A DNA stretch of 55,943 bases from Saccharopolyspora rectivirgula DSM 43747 (GTDB taxonomy: Bacteria > Actinomycetota > Actinomycetes > Mycobacteriales > Pseudonocardiaceae), in the NCBI RefSeq assembly GCF_000497205.1, contig NZ_AYJW01000023.1, positions 1 through 55,943 of the forward strand. The letters are read 5' to 3'. Positions 1-7,133 of this stretch are shown here, piece by piece. A program made the position numbers and the translations under genes. Within the stretch, counting starts at the first letter, position 1. Each line of letters starts with the position of its first letter. Under the pieces are notes generated by a model. It saw only the letters and a program-made list of their open reading frames with translations. It was not told where the DNA came from and did no database searches.

Positions 1-17
1 CCTTGCTGGTGGATCGT

Positions 18-590
18 TCAGTCCTGCGGTGGGATGTTCTTGACGACTTCGGGGAAGATCTTCTCCGCTAGCTCGCACGGTTGCGGCAGGTCGTCGTAGG
101 CGTCGTACTTGCCGACCTGGACGCCCAGCGTGGAATCATCGGACACAGCTACCCAGAGGGAGCAGCTGATGTCCGTGGCGTCGGTTCGGGCGGCTTGATA
201 ACCGGCCACTTCGACTTCTTGGTAGTTGTCGAAGGACTTTTGGTTCTGTCGGATAGTGGCAAAACCGCCGCTGATGGTGTTAGGGGAGAGCTCCAATCCG
301 TATTGCTCGCCGTACCAGGAGCAGCCTTTTTCTCCCCACTCCAGCTCTGTGGGCTCAGCTTCGGTCGGGTTTTCCAGTTGAGCGAGTTGTTCCGGAGTCA
401 GCAGTTGGCAGGGATCGCTGACTGCCTTCAGGTCGAGCGGGTTTTCCACGACGATGCTCGGGGACTCGGACGTTGTGGGTGCAGGGGTGTCGGGGACGTC
501 GGGCGACTCCGCTGTGCTGTTGGAAGAACAGGAGGTGAGTCCCAGGACTGCAGCAGCGCTGAGCACGGTCAGGGTCGTTCGGATCGACAA
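18..590 (-). CDS. DUF3558 family lipoprotein (copy 1, diverged)
   Basis: Predicted secreted lipoprotein of the DUF3558 family, common beside type VII (ESX) genes in Pseudonocardiales; the biochemical role is unknown. I chose the TTG at 590 because AGGAAAG lies about 7 nt before it and it gives a compact signal peptide (one Arg, then a hydrophobic run) ending in lipobox LTSC with the lipidated Cys at residue 21. An in-frame ATG further upstream would add an acidic N-terminus that spoils the signal. After a Pro/Ser/Thr linker come four Cys (in DPC, KGCSW, ISC and QPC), probably two disulfides, and the C-terminal EVVKNIPP seen in all three copies here. It is the most diverged copy and the last gene of the cluster. 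Family call confident, function not. Confidence 0.82.
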   Translation of the reverse strand: MSIRTTLTVLSAAAVLGLTSCSSNSTAESPDVPDTPAPTTSESPSIVVENPLDLKAVSDPCQLLTPEQLAQLENPTEAEPTELEWGEKGCSWYGEQYGLELSPNTISGGFATIRQNQKSFDNYQEVEVAGYQAARTDATDISCSLWVAVSDDSTLGVQVGKYDAYDDLPQPCELAEKIFPEVVKNIPPQD

Positions 591-689
591 GGTCTCTTTC
601 CTCGGGTTCGTTGATCGGTCTTCTTCCATTGCAGGAGACTGCTCCTCGGAGCACCACTCCAATGCGAGGACCTGTTCCCCTCGGGGTGC

Positions 690-1283
690 TCAGCTCTCCG
701 GCGGGATGTTCTTGACGACTTCGGTGAAGACCCTGTCCGCGAACGCGCAGGGATCCTGGTGCTGTGGCTCCACCTTGTTGTAGATGGCCACGCCGACACC
801 GATGACGTGCTCTTCTGAAACCGCGGCGGAGAGAGTGCAGGTCATGTCCGTGGCGTCGATGTGGATGGCGGGGTAGCCGGCGACATTGACTACTTCGTCG
901 TATTCCCCGGCGAAATTGTTCTTGATTCTTTCGATGCCGCCACCATTCGTTGAGTCCGGCGACAACTCGATACCCAGGTTGTCCCCCTCCCAGGAGCAGG
1001 CCATTTCAGGCCACGGCTGCTCAGCAGGTTCGGGCTCTCCGCCTCCGCCGAGCTGTTCGAGCTGTTCCGGAGTGAGAAGCTGACACGTATCGGTGACAGC
1101 CTTGAGGTTCAGCGGGGAATCTATCTTCTCCTGTGGAGACTGCGCCTGGTCCTCTTGAGGTGCCTGTGCCTCAGTGGCGGCTGGGGTCGCATTCCCCGAG
1201 TCGGCGGGCGTGCTTTGCGAGCAGGCGGACAGGCCGAGTACGGCAGCAGACGATACGGCGATCAACAGACGGCGTGGCACGGC
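690..1283 (-). CDS. DUF3558 family lipoprotein (copy 2)
   Basis: Second DUF3558 lipoprotein, 197 residues. The GTG at 1283 is preferred: GGAG lies 6 nt upstream, and the N-terminus (M-P-R-R-L-L) then aligns with that of copy 3 (M-L-R-R-F-M). Upstream in-frame TTG and ATG codons have no ribosome site. Lipobox LSAC, lipidated Cys20. From the SPLNLKAV region to the C-terminus it is about 90% identical by eye to copy 3 at 2649-3245, and the DNA is similarly close, so one is a recent duplicate of the other or they are homogenised by gene conversion. A hairpin separates it from the PPE gene upstream, so it may be expressed less than the genes before it. Likely anchored on the outer face of the membrane; role unknown. 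Confidence 0.85.
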   Translation of the reverse strand, partial: AVPRRLLIAVSSAAVLGLSACSQSTPADSGNATPAATEAQAPQEDQAQSPQEKIDSPLNLKAVTDTCQLLTPEQLEQLGGGGEPEPAEQPWPEMACSWEGDNLGIELSPDSTNGGGIERIKNNFAGEYDEVVNVAGYPAIHIDATDMTCTLSAAVSEEHVIGVGVAIYNKVEPQHQDPCAFADRVFTEVVKNIPPES

Positions 1284-1332
1284 GTTCTCCATTTCGTGCA
1301 ACAGGTTTGGGCTGATGGGCTGGACATGAAAC

Positions 1333-1356
1333 GGGCCGCGCGTGTCCGCGCGGCCC
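1333..1356 (-). terminator. Hairpin between PPE gene and DUF3558 copy 2
   Basis: Perfect 10-bp stem (GGGCCGCGCG with its complement) around a 4-nt loop, 20 nt after the PPE stop codon. On the minus strand it is followed by a short GTTTC stretch rather than a real U tract. It is probably a terminator or attenuator that lowers transcription into the two downstream lipoprotein genes. Confidence 0.6.
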
Positions 1357-1376
1357 GGAGCAGAGCTCTCAGCGGT

Positions 1377-2615
1377 TCACTCGCCGAGGACCGGCGGGGC
1401 GACCTTGGGCAGGCCGAGGTCTTCCCACGCCTCGTCGGTGTCCACCATGTACTTGTTCTCGTGCTCGAGGTCGTCCTCGCCTTTGCCGCCTTGCCCGCGG
1501 GCACCTGCGGCGCCGCCCATCGCGGTGGCGGAAGCGCCGCGACCACCGGCTGCGTTGCCAGCAGCACCAGCTGCACCACCGGCACCAGCACCAGCACCGA
1601 CGCCGGCCCTCCCGCCGGCCCCGAGGCCACCGCCCGCGCCGGCTCGGCCGCCCGCGCCGGCTCCACCACCGAAACCGGCCCGGCCACCGGCACCAGCACC
1701 CGCACCGAGGCCACCGGCCAGCATCGCGCCACCACCACCGAAACCGGTGCCCGCACCGCCGGCACCAGCACCAGCGCCCGGCAGACCACCGGTGCTCGGC
1801 GGGGTAGTGGGCGAAGACCACTGCGAACTGCTCTGGGCCGGGCTCGTGTACCCGCCGCCCAGGTTGTCCGGGCCGGTGCCCGCGCCCTGGCCGACCCCGC
1901 CGATGCCGGACACCCCGCCGCCGACCGGCTGCGGGCTGCCGCCGCGGCCGGTGCCCATCGGCGAATTCACCGTCGGGTTCGGGCCACCACCGCCCGGGCC
2001 CGGGTCGAAGGTGGTTTGCGGAGCCTTCGGGTAGTACGGGATGCCGCGGTTGGTGTCGTCGACGCTATGGCTGTAGGAGTCGTAGACCTGCTTGGCCTGC
2101 TGGGCCTTTTCCGTCGCCTCCCGCTCCTGCTTCTGCAGGTCGGTTTCGGTGCCGAACAGCCAGGCAGCTCCCTTCTCCAGGAGGTTGTCGGTCGCGGTCA
2201 CCTCGACCGGCTCCGGCATGTTGTTCTTGACCCGGCCGAAATTGTCGACCTGGTGGGATGCTGCTTTGCTGATGGCCTCCGAGACGTCCTTCGAGTCTCG
2301 GATGAACTGGGTCAGCGGGCCCAGCGAATTGCCGTGCTGCTCAGCTGCCTCACCGGTCCAGGCGAGCCCGGCCTTCCTGTTGGCTTCGTCGAGCAGTTGG
2401 GCTACTTCGTCGAAGTCCTTCGCGATATCGCGCTGCCAGCCGTCGACGGCCTCATTGAGCCCCCCAGGACCTCTTCCCTCGTGGATCTGCTTGTACTTCT
2501 CCTGGTGGTTGAAACCGACGCGCTGGATGATCTCGTCCATGTTCCCGCGGTCGCTGGGGCTGATGAGTATTGAGCCGCCAACCACCACAGCCCCCACAAC
2601 TGCTGGAGCTACCAT
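1377..2615 (-). CDS. PPE/WXG-type ESX substrate with Gly/Ala-rich tail
   Basis: Predicted type VII secretion substrate, 412 residues. The first about 180 residues are helical and carry an A-W-T-G-E-A-A (WXG) turn typical of PPE-superfamily proteins. Residues about 215-370 are Gly/Ala/Pro-rich low complexity, similar to mycobacterial PGRS-type tails. The protein ends in a short acidic segment (DEAWEDLGLP) and PPVLGE, a type of end I associate with actinobacterial ESX substrates. ATG start with GAGAGGGG just upstream. It is downstream of genes for a PE-like partner and an EspG chaperone, the classic set for co-secretion of a PE-PPE heterodimer. No ESX core genes (eccB, eccD, eccE, mycP) are in the window, so the secretion machine must be encoded elsewhere. 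Confidence 0.82.
   Translation of the reverse strand: MVAPAVVGAVVVGGSILISPSDRGNMDEIIQRVGFNHQEKYKQIHEGRGPGGLNEAVDGWQRDIAKDFDEVAQLLDEANRKAGLAWTGEAAEQHGNSLGPLTQFIRDSKDVSEAISKAASHQVDNFGRVKNNMPEPVEVTATDNLLEKGAAWLFGTETDLQKQEREATEKAQQAKQVYDSYSHSVDDTNRGIPYYPKAPQTTFDPGPGGGGPNPTVNSPMGTGRGGSPQPVGGGVSGIGGVGQGAGTGPDNLGGGYTSPAQSSSQWSSPTTPPSTGGLPGAGAGAGGAGTGFGGGGAMLAGGLGAGAGAGGRAGFGGGAGAGGRAGAGGGLGAGGRAGVGAGAGAGGAAGAAGNAAGGRGASATAMGGAAGARGQGGKGEDDLEHENKYMVDTDEAWEDLGLPKVAPPVLGE
1556..1790 (-). repeat. Low-complexity Gly/Ala repeat inside the PPE gene
   Basis: Degenerate runs of GGN/GCN codons (forward strand rich in caccagcacc and ccggc) encode Gly-Ala-Gly motifs. Such tracts commonly vary in length between strains through slippage or recombination. 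Confidence 0.7.
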
Positions 2616-2648
2616 GTTGCCCCCTCTCAGATACGGCGAAAAGCGAAG

Positions 2649-3245
2649 TCAGTTTGCCGATGGAATGTTTTTGACGACTTCGGTGAAAACCCTGTCCGCG
2701 AAGGCGCAAGGATCTTGATGCTGTGGCTCCACCTTGTTGTAAATGGCTACGCCGACACCGATGACGTGCTCTTCTGAAACCGCAGCGGAGAGAGTGCAAG
2801 TCATGTCCGTTACGTCAATGTGAATGGCAGGGTATCCATTGACGTTGACGACTTCGTCGTACTCCCCGGCGAAGTTGCTCTTGATCCTTTCGATGCCACC
2901 GCCGTTAGTCGCGTCCGGTGACAGCTCTATACCCAGGTTGTCCCCTTCCCAGGAACATCCCTTTTCAGGCCACGGCTGTTCGATAGGCTCTGGCTCCCCA
3001 CCACCGCCAAGCTGTTCTAGTTGTTCCTGTGTGAGGAGCTGACACGTATCGGTGACAGCTTTGAGGTCCAACGGGGAATCTATCTTCTCCTGCGGTGACT
3101 GAGCCTGGTCTTCCTGAGGTGCCTGCGTCTCGGTAGTAGCTGGGGCCGCGCTCCCCGGAGTATCAGTGGGTGTGCTCTGGGAGCAAGCGGAGAAAGCTAG
3201 GACAGCTGCCAAGGAGGCTGTTGTAACCATGAAGCGGCGAAGCAC
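2649..3245 (-). CDS. DUF3558 family lipoprotein (copy 3)
   Basis: DUF3558 lipoprotein of 198 residues with a GTG start preceded by AAGGAAGAGG. Lipobox FSAC, lipidated Cys21, then a Thr/Pro/Gln linker rich in APQEDQAQSP-like residues that is shared with copy 2. The mature domain has the family pattern of Cys residues (DTC, GCSW, MTC, DPC). It lies between the PE-like and PPE genes, 12 nt after the PE-like stop, so it is clearly part of the same transcript. That position suggests a role linked to the PE/PPE pair, for example as a surface receptor or anchor, but this is inference. Nearly identical to copy 2 on the other side of the PPE gene. Confidence 0.85.
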   Translation of the reverse strand: MLRRFMVTTASLAAVLAFSACSQSTPTDTPGSAAPATTETQAPQEDQAQSPQEKIDSPLDLKAVTDTCQLLTQEQLEQLGGGGEPEPIEQPWPEKGCSWEGDNLGIELSPDATNGGGIERIKSNFAGEYDEVVNVNGYPAIHIDVTDMTCTLSAAVSEEHVIGVGVAIYNKVEPQHQDPCAFADRVFTEVVKNIPSAN

Positions 3246-3257
3246 GATTCCTCTTCC

Positions 3258-3686
3258 TTAAATTTGCCGGGCGGTGGCGGCTTCGTCAGTACTGCGGTAA
3301 TCCCTAAGCGCAGCCTCTAGTTGATTGATCTGATCAGTGAGGCGCTTGATGCCATCTCTGACTGCTTCGGCCAGGCAGCCAGGCTCGTCCGTCGCCATCT
3401 TGCTCAACGAGTTGGCCATCTGTTGGCTGATTTCGTCTTCGCCGGGTGGAGTGATTGAGCGAAGACGGTACGACTTCTGGAGGATCTTGCGCAGCTTCTC
3501 CCGCGCGTCCTTGTACTTCTCGATCAGCCCTGGGATCTGCTCGATGTCGACCGTGAAGGACGCCTTCTGGACCCCGCCAGCGGTGTTGATGTAGGTGTTG
3601 ACCACTGCCATCGTGGCGGCGGCAGCCTTCACCGGCCCAGGAACTATTGGGGAGGCCGCTAAGGCGGCGGCCTGCTCTGGCTGCAT
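3258..3686 (-). CDS. PE-like helical ESX-associated protein
   Basis: 142-residue, mostly helical protein. ATG at 3686 is chosen because AGGA lies 7 nt upstream; an ATG 27 nt earlier has no ribosome site. The N-terminus (MQPEQAAALAASP, then Ala-rich) followed by helices fits a PE-like partner for the PPE protein encoded just downstream. I cannot point to a clear PE signature or a C-terminal YxxxD/E secretion motif, so this call rests partly on position between espG and the PPE gene. No signal peptide, and no membrane segment except a short Ala/Val-rich stretch at residues about 18-35. Alternative: a generic WXG100-like or tail-binding accessory protein. Confidence 0.6.
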   Translation of the reverse strand: MQPEQAAALAASPIVPGPVKAAAATMAVVNTYINTAGGVQKASFTVDIEQIPGLIEKYKDAREKLRKILQKSYRLRSITPPGEDEISQQMANSLSKMATDEPGCLAEAVRDGIKRLTDQINQLEAALRDYRSTDEAATARQI

Positions 3687-3836
3687 TCCCACTTCCTGCC
3701 CCCTTCTCCGCATCCGATCAGGTGTGGGTGTGATCTACTTTGCCAGGTTTGCCTGCACCCGTGCACCGTTGTGACGGGACTGGCATGCAAACCGTTTCCG
3801 GAAATCCCCTGATTGATCCGTTCGGCGCAACACCGG
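3687..3836 (-). promoter_or_regulatory. Upstream region of the PE/PPE genes
   Basis: 150-bp gap between espG and the PE-like gene, more AT-rich than its surroundings. It holds the 10-bp palindrome TTTCCGGAAA (3795-3804). It may contain a second promoter for the PE-PPE-lipoprotein genes; I could not identify convincing -35/-10 boxes. Confidence 0.3.
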
Positions 3837-4640
3837 TTAGTACTGGTACTCCCAGGCGGCTTGGCGCTGCGTCTGCTTGGTGAGCTCGCTGAGCACCCGG
3901 TTGAAGGTGCCCAGGTCGGCTCCGGCGAACATGCGCTGCGTTCCGCTGTTGTAGACCGCGGTGCGGCCCGCCGGCAGGTCGATGATCCGGATGGTCTGTT
4001 CGCCGCGGTGCTCCTTGCCCCGCTCGTCCCAGATCGTGACCCCCAGCTCGCCCAACCCGAGCCGCGGCCCGCTCAGCAGCTGGTTGACGCGGCGGAAAGC
4101 GCTCACGTTCACCCCGCGGGCCCGCACGGCCTCCTCGATGGCCCGGTCGTCCTCGACGCCGCGGCGGCGCACGTCCGCCATCGCGGCCCGCATCTCGGCC
4201 AGGTCGACGTTGATCGGCGGGCGGATCTTGGCCGGCGGGTGCTGGGGGAGCACGCCGACGATCGCCGGGATCAGATCGGAAGGGCGCACCGGGTCGAGCA
4301 GCACCCGGTCGCCGTCCACGACGGTGCGCACCGCCGAATCACCGGACCGGCACACCGCGGCCCGCAGCTCGGTGCCCTTCTTCGCCGAGAACCGCAGGTC
4401 GTACTCGACCGAGGTGCGCGAGTAGATGCTGAGCAGTTCCTGCAGCTCGTCGACGACCTTCCCGCCGAACCGGATCAACCCGCGGTCGCGGCAGCGCTGC
4501 TCGGCGGCCTCGAGCTCGCGAGGGATGTCCTGGAACGGAGTGCCGTAATTGCTGTAGGACGCGACCATGGGGATCCGCGTCAGCCCGGCGCGTTCAACGA
4601 GTATGACGAACTCGAGTCGATCGACGTCGAACCTAGGCAC
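3837..4640 (-). CDS. ESX secretion-associated protein EspG family
   Basis: 267 residues, about the length of EspG chaperones. EspG proteins are cytosolic and bind the tip of the PPE partner of a PE-PPE dimer, keeping it soluble and directing it to its own ESX system. The family is recognised from the overall sequence: N-terminal F-D-V-D-x-L start, central RIIDLPAGRTAVYNSG-like strand region, and C-terminal helix with FNRVLSEL. GTG start with GGGAG 8 nt upstream. First gene of the minus-strand cluster, followed by the PE-like, DUF3558 and PPE genes, exactly the partners EspG should serve. No signal peptide or membrane segment. An alternative internal start lies about 25 codons in. Confidence 0.85.
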   Translation of the reverse strand: MPRFDVDRLEFVILVERAGLTRIPMVASYSNYGTPFQDIPRELEAAEQRCRDRGLIRFGGKVVDELQELLSIYSRTSVEYDLRFSAKKGTELRAAVCRSGDSAVRTVVDGDRVLLDPVRPSDLIPAIVGVLPQHPPAKIRPPINVDLAEMRAAMADVRRRGVEDDRAIEEAVRARGVNVSAFRRVNQLLSGPRLGLGELGVTIWDERGKEHRGEQTIRIIDLPAGRTAVYNSGTQRMFAGADLGTFNRVLSELTKQTQRQAAWEYQY

Positions 4641-4721
4641 TGAAGGAACTCCCGGCTGGTAGGGGTATCGCGAATGCAGGTTAACCCTTGATCGCCGGGT
4701 TCGGGTCAGTTTTGCCGGAAT

Positions 4722-5009
4722 CTAACTGTCCAGGCCGGTCAGCCCCTGCCACGCGCCGCGGGAGCCCCGGCGGGCGGCCGAGAGCTGCCAGCGGAACAGG
4801 CCATACCCAACGGCGCCCAGCGCGCAGCCGGTGACGCAGGTCCAGAACCGGACGCTGCCCGGTTCGGTGATCCCGAACACCACCGCGCCGGTCAGCCACG
4901 CCAGGGTGCCGACGAGCACCACCGGCTTCGGGTCGGTGAGCTTGGCGGGAAGCGGCGGGACCGGGCGGTGGCCATCAGGGGAAGAGGTAGTGTCACTGCT
5001 CGATGCCAC
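4722..5009 (-). CDS. DUF2530 small membrane protein
   Basis: 95 residues with a Pro-rich N-terminus, the motif LTDPKPVVLVGT, and two hydrophobic segments (residues about 29-48 and 54-72), matching DUF2530, an actinobacterial two-helix membrane protein of unknown function (Rv0879c in M. tuberculosis, from memory). GTG start. Its neighbour marR also matches the mycobacterial order, although a purine permease gene has been inserted between them here. The start codon lies directly next to an inverted repeat (5010-5030) in the 83-bp divergent region shared with the permease gene. Confidence 0.8.
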   Translation of the reverse strand: MASSSDTTSSPDGHRPVPPLPAKLTDPKPVVLVGTLAWLTGAVVFGITEPGSVRFWTCVTGCALGAVGYGLFRWQLSAARRGSRGAWQGLTGLDS

Positions 5010-5030
5010 ACCAGGAAGGTTACTCCTGGT
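5010..5030. promoter_or_regulatory. Inverted repeat in the DUF2530/NCS2 divergent region
   Basis: Perfect 7-bp arms (ACCAGGA and TCCTGGT) around 7 nt, directly before the DUF2530 start and 63 bp before the permease start. A candidate operator for either gene; the binding protein is unknown. Confidence 0.35.
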
Positions 5031-5092
5031 AGCGAACTACTGCGCGACGGTGCGCTCGTTGCTGTTCTCCGGTTCGTGATGAGGATGCCCTG

Positions 5093-6559
5093 ATGAACGA
5101 TTCGGCGGGAACCAGAAAATCAGTGCTGGACCGCTACTTCAAGATTACAGAACGTGGCTCCAGCGTCGCTCGCGAGGTTCGCGGCGGTGTGGTCACGTTC
5201 GTCACCCTGGCCTACATCATCGTGCTGAACCCGTTGATCCTGGGCAGCTACTCGGCTGATGAGGCCGGTGCCAAACGAGATGTGCTGGGCAACATCCTTC
5301 CGGTGCCGCAGGTCGCCGCGGTCACCGCGCTGGTCGCCGGAGTCATGACCATCCTCTTCGGACTGGTCGCCAACTACCCGTTCGCGATCGCCGCCGGGCT
5401 CGGGATCAACACGCTGCTGGCGGTGTCGATCGCCCCGCAGGTGACCTGGCCGGAAGCCATGGGGCTGGTGGTGGTGGACGGGATCATCATCCTGATCCTG
5501 GTGGCCACCGGTTTCCGCACCGCCGTGTTCAACGCGGTGCCCCCGCCGTTGAAGGCCGCGATCGCGGTCGGGATCGGACTGTTCATCACCCTGGTCGGTC
5601 TGGTGGACGCCGGGTTCGTGCGGCGGATCCCCGACGAGGCCAACACCACCGTGCCGGTGGGGCTCGGCATCGACGGTTCGATCGCCTCCTGGCCCACCGC
5701 GGTGTTCGTGTTCGGGCTGCTGCTCACCTCGGTGATGGTGGCCCGCGGTGTGCGCGGCGGGATCCTGATCAGCGTCATCACCACCACGGTGGTGGCCATC
5801 GTCGTCGAGTCGGTGTTCAAGGCCGGCCCGTCCGGCGGGTCCAACCCCTACGGCTGGAACCTCGGCTACCCGGCGCTGCCGGACGACATCATCGGCTTGC
5901 CGGACCTGTCCCTGGTCGGTGACATCTCCTTCGGCGCCTGGACCCGGCTGCCCGCGCTGGCCTGCGCCATGCTGGTGTTCACCCTGGTGCTGGCGAACTT
6001 CTTCGACGCCATGGGGACCATGACCGGGCTCGGCAAGGAAGCCGGTCTGGCCGACAAGGACGGCAACCTGCCCGGCATCGGCAAGGCGCTGGCGGTGGAA
6101 GGCATGGGCGCGGTCGCCGGTGGTCTCGGTTCCGCCAGCTCCAACACCGTGTTCGTGGAATCCGCCTCGGGCATCGGTGAGGGCGCCCGCACCGGGTTGG
6201 CGAACGTGGTCACCGGCCTGCTGTTCCTGGCGGCCATGTTCTTCACCCCGCTCTACCAGGTCATTCCGGTGGAGGCGGCGGCCCCGGCGCTGGTGGTGGT
6301 CGGGGCGATGATGCTGAGCCAGATCCGGCAGATCGACCTGAGCGACTTCACCGTCGCCCTGCCGGCGTTCTTGACCATCACCGTCATGCCGTTCACCTAC
6401 TCCATCGCCAACGGCATCGGCGCCGGCTTCATCAGCTACGTGGTGCTCAAGACCGCCACCGGGAAGGTGCGGGAGGTGCACCCGCTGATGTGGGTGGTGT
6501 CGGTGGCCTTCCTGGTCTACTTCGGAGCCGGGCCGATCAACGAGCTCATCGGCGGTTGA
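5093..6559 (+). CDS. NCS2 family purine permease (AzgA/GhxP type)
   Basis: 488-residue membrane permease of the nucleobase-cation symporter-2 family, adenine/guanine/hypoxanthine (COG2252) branch, importing purine bases by proton symport. Evidence: N-terminal LDRYFKITERGS followed by TFVTLAYIIVLNP, the ANYPFAIAAGLGINT loop, and repeated hydrophobic segments (about 12-14). The NFFDAMGTMTGL and GGLGSASSNTVFVESASGI segments are typical substrate-binding regions of this branch. ATG start with GAGGA upstream. Exact substrate cannot be told from sequence. The gene appears inserted between DUF2530 and marR compared with the mycobacterial order. Confidence 0.88.
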   Translation: MNDSAGTRKSVLDRYFKITERGSSVAREVRGGVVTFVTLAYIIVLNPLILGSYSADEAGAKRDVLGNILPVPQVAAVTALVAGVMTILFGLVANYPFAIAAGLGINTLLAVSIAPQVTWPEAMGLVVVDGIIILILVATGFRTAVFNAVPPPLKAAIAVGIGLFITLVGLVDAGFVRRIPDEANTTVPVGLGIDGSIASWPTAVFVFGLLLTSVMVARGVRGGILISVITTTVVAIVVESVFKAGPSGGSNPYGWNLGYPALPDDIIGLPDLSLVGDISFGAWTRLPALACAMLVFTLVLANFFDAMGTMTGLGKEAGLADKDGNLPGIGKALAVEGMGAVAGGLGSASSNTVFVESASGIGEGARTGLANVVTGLLFLAAMFFTPLYQVIPVEAAAPALVVVGAMMLSQIRQIDLSDFTVALPAFLTITVMPFTYSIANGIGAGFISYVVLKTATGKVREVHPLMWVVSVAFLVYFGAGPINELIGG

Positions 6560-6606
6560 TGCGCCGTACGGGTTGTGGGGGAGGACTGCGGCCCGGAGGC
6601 CGATTA

Positions 6607-6653
6607 GGGTATTCGGACACACCAGCCGGTGTGGTTGGTTTGTCCGAATACCC
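6607..6653. promoter_or_regulatory. Long inverted repeat upstream of marR
   Basis: Two perfect 13-nt arms, GGGTATTCGGACA (6607-6619) and its complement (6641-6653), separated by 21 nt that hold a smaller repeat (CACC/GGTG). The right arm covers the -35 position of the marR promoter. Likely an operator for autoregulation by MarR, each arm acting as a half or a full site; it could also terminate the permease transcript. Confidence 0.6.
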
Positions 6654-6665
6654 GAGATAGTTTGG

Positions 6666-6677
6666 TAGACTAACGAC
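6666..6677 (+). promoter_or_regulatory. -10 box and leaderless start of marR
   Basis: TAGACT at 6666-6671 is followed after 6 nt by the GTG start, so transcription probably begins at or next to the start codon and there is no ribosome site. No good -35 is present, which fits a regulated promoter overlapped by the inverted repeat. Confidence 0.6.
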
Positions 6678-7112
6678 GTGTCCGATATGGCGGAACGCGA
6701 GCGCACCCTGGCCAGCAGGCTGCGGTTAGCCGTGGTGCGCTTGAACCGGCGACTGCGCGCCCAGCGCACCGACTCGCAGATCACCCTCTCCCAGCTGTCG
6801 GCGCTGTCCTGCCTGTACAAGTCGGGGCCGATCACGCCGGGGGAGCTGGCCTTCCGAGAAGGCGTGCAACCGCCGTCGATGACGAGGGTGATCGCTGCGC
6901 TGGAGAGCAACGGCTTGATCACCCGTCGGGCACACCCCACCGATGGCCGGCAGGCGATCGTGGAAGTGACCGAAGACGGCCGCAAGCTCATCGAGCAAGA
7001 AGTCATGGCCCGGGAACGCTGGCTGGACAGCCAGCTGTCCGACATCAGCGAGGAAGAGCGGGCCATCTTGTGCCGGGCGACGGAAATAATCGACCGAATA
7101 GCCAGTCGATGA
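6678..7112 (+). CDS. MarR family transcriptional regulator
   Basis: 144-residue winged-helix regulator. The N-terminal helix contains RLRLAVVRLNRRLR, the recognition region contains LAFREGVQPPSMTRVIAALE, and the wing contains RRAHPTDGRQAIVEVTEDG, all typical of MarR. Dimeric repressors of this family usually respond to small aromatic or lipophilic ligands and control adjacent exporters. The MFS gene starts 22 nt downstream, so the pair forms an operon. The counterpart in M. tuberculosis is probably Rv0880 (from memory). It is expressed as a leaderless mRNA from the TAGACT box, and the 13-bp inverted repeat upstream suggests autoregulation. Confidence 0.88.
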   Translation: MSDMAERERTLASRLRLAVVRLNRRLRAQRTDSQITLSQLSALSCLYKSGPITPGELAFREGVQPPSMTRVIAALESNGLITRRAHPTDGRQAIVEVTEDGRKLIEQEVMARERWLDSQLSDISEEERAILCRATEIIDRIASR

Positions 7113-7133
7113 CCAGCAGGGGGGAGTGAGAGC

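Noticed and set aside
81-614. Long plus-strand frames opposite the DUF3558 genes
   Set aside because: Mirror frames of high-GC genes; no ribosome site, no family, and the minus-strand lipoproteins explain the region.
1155-2573. 472-codon plus-strand frame opposite the PPE gene
   Set aside because: Thr/Ala/Arg low complexity arises from the complement of Gly/Ala codons of the PPE tail.
5120-7066. 648-codon minus-strand frame over the permease and marR genes
   Set aside because: Product is His/Asp/Gln-rich with no domain, typical antisense shadow of NCS2 and MarR codons.
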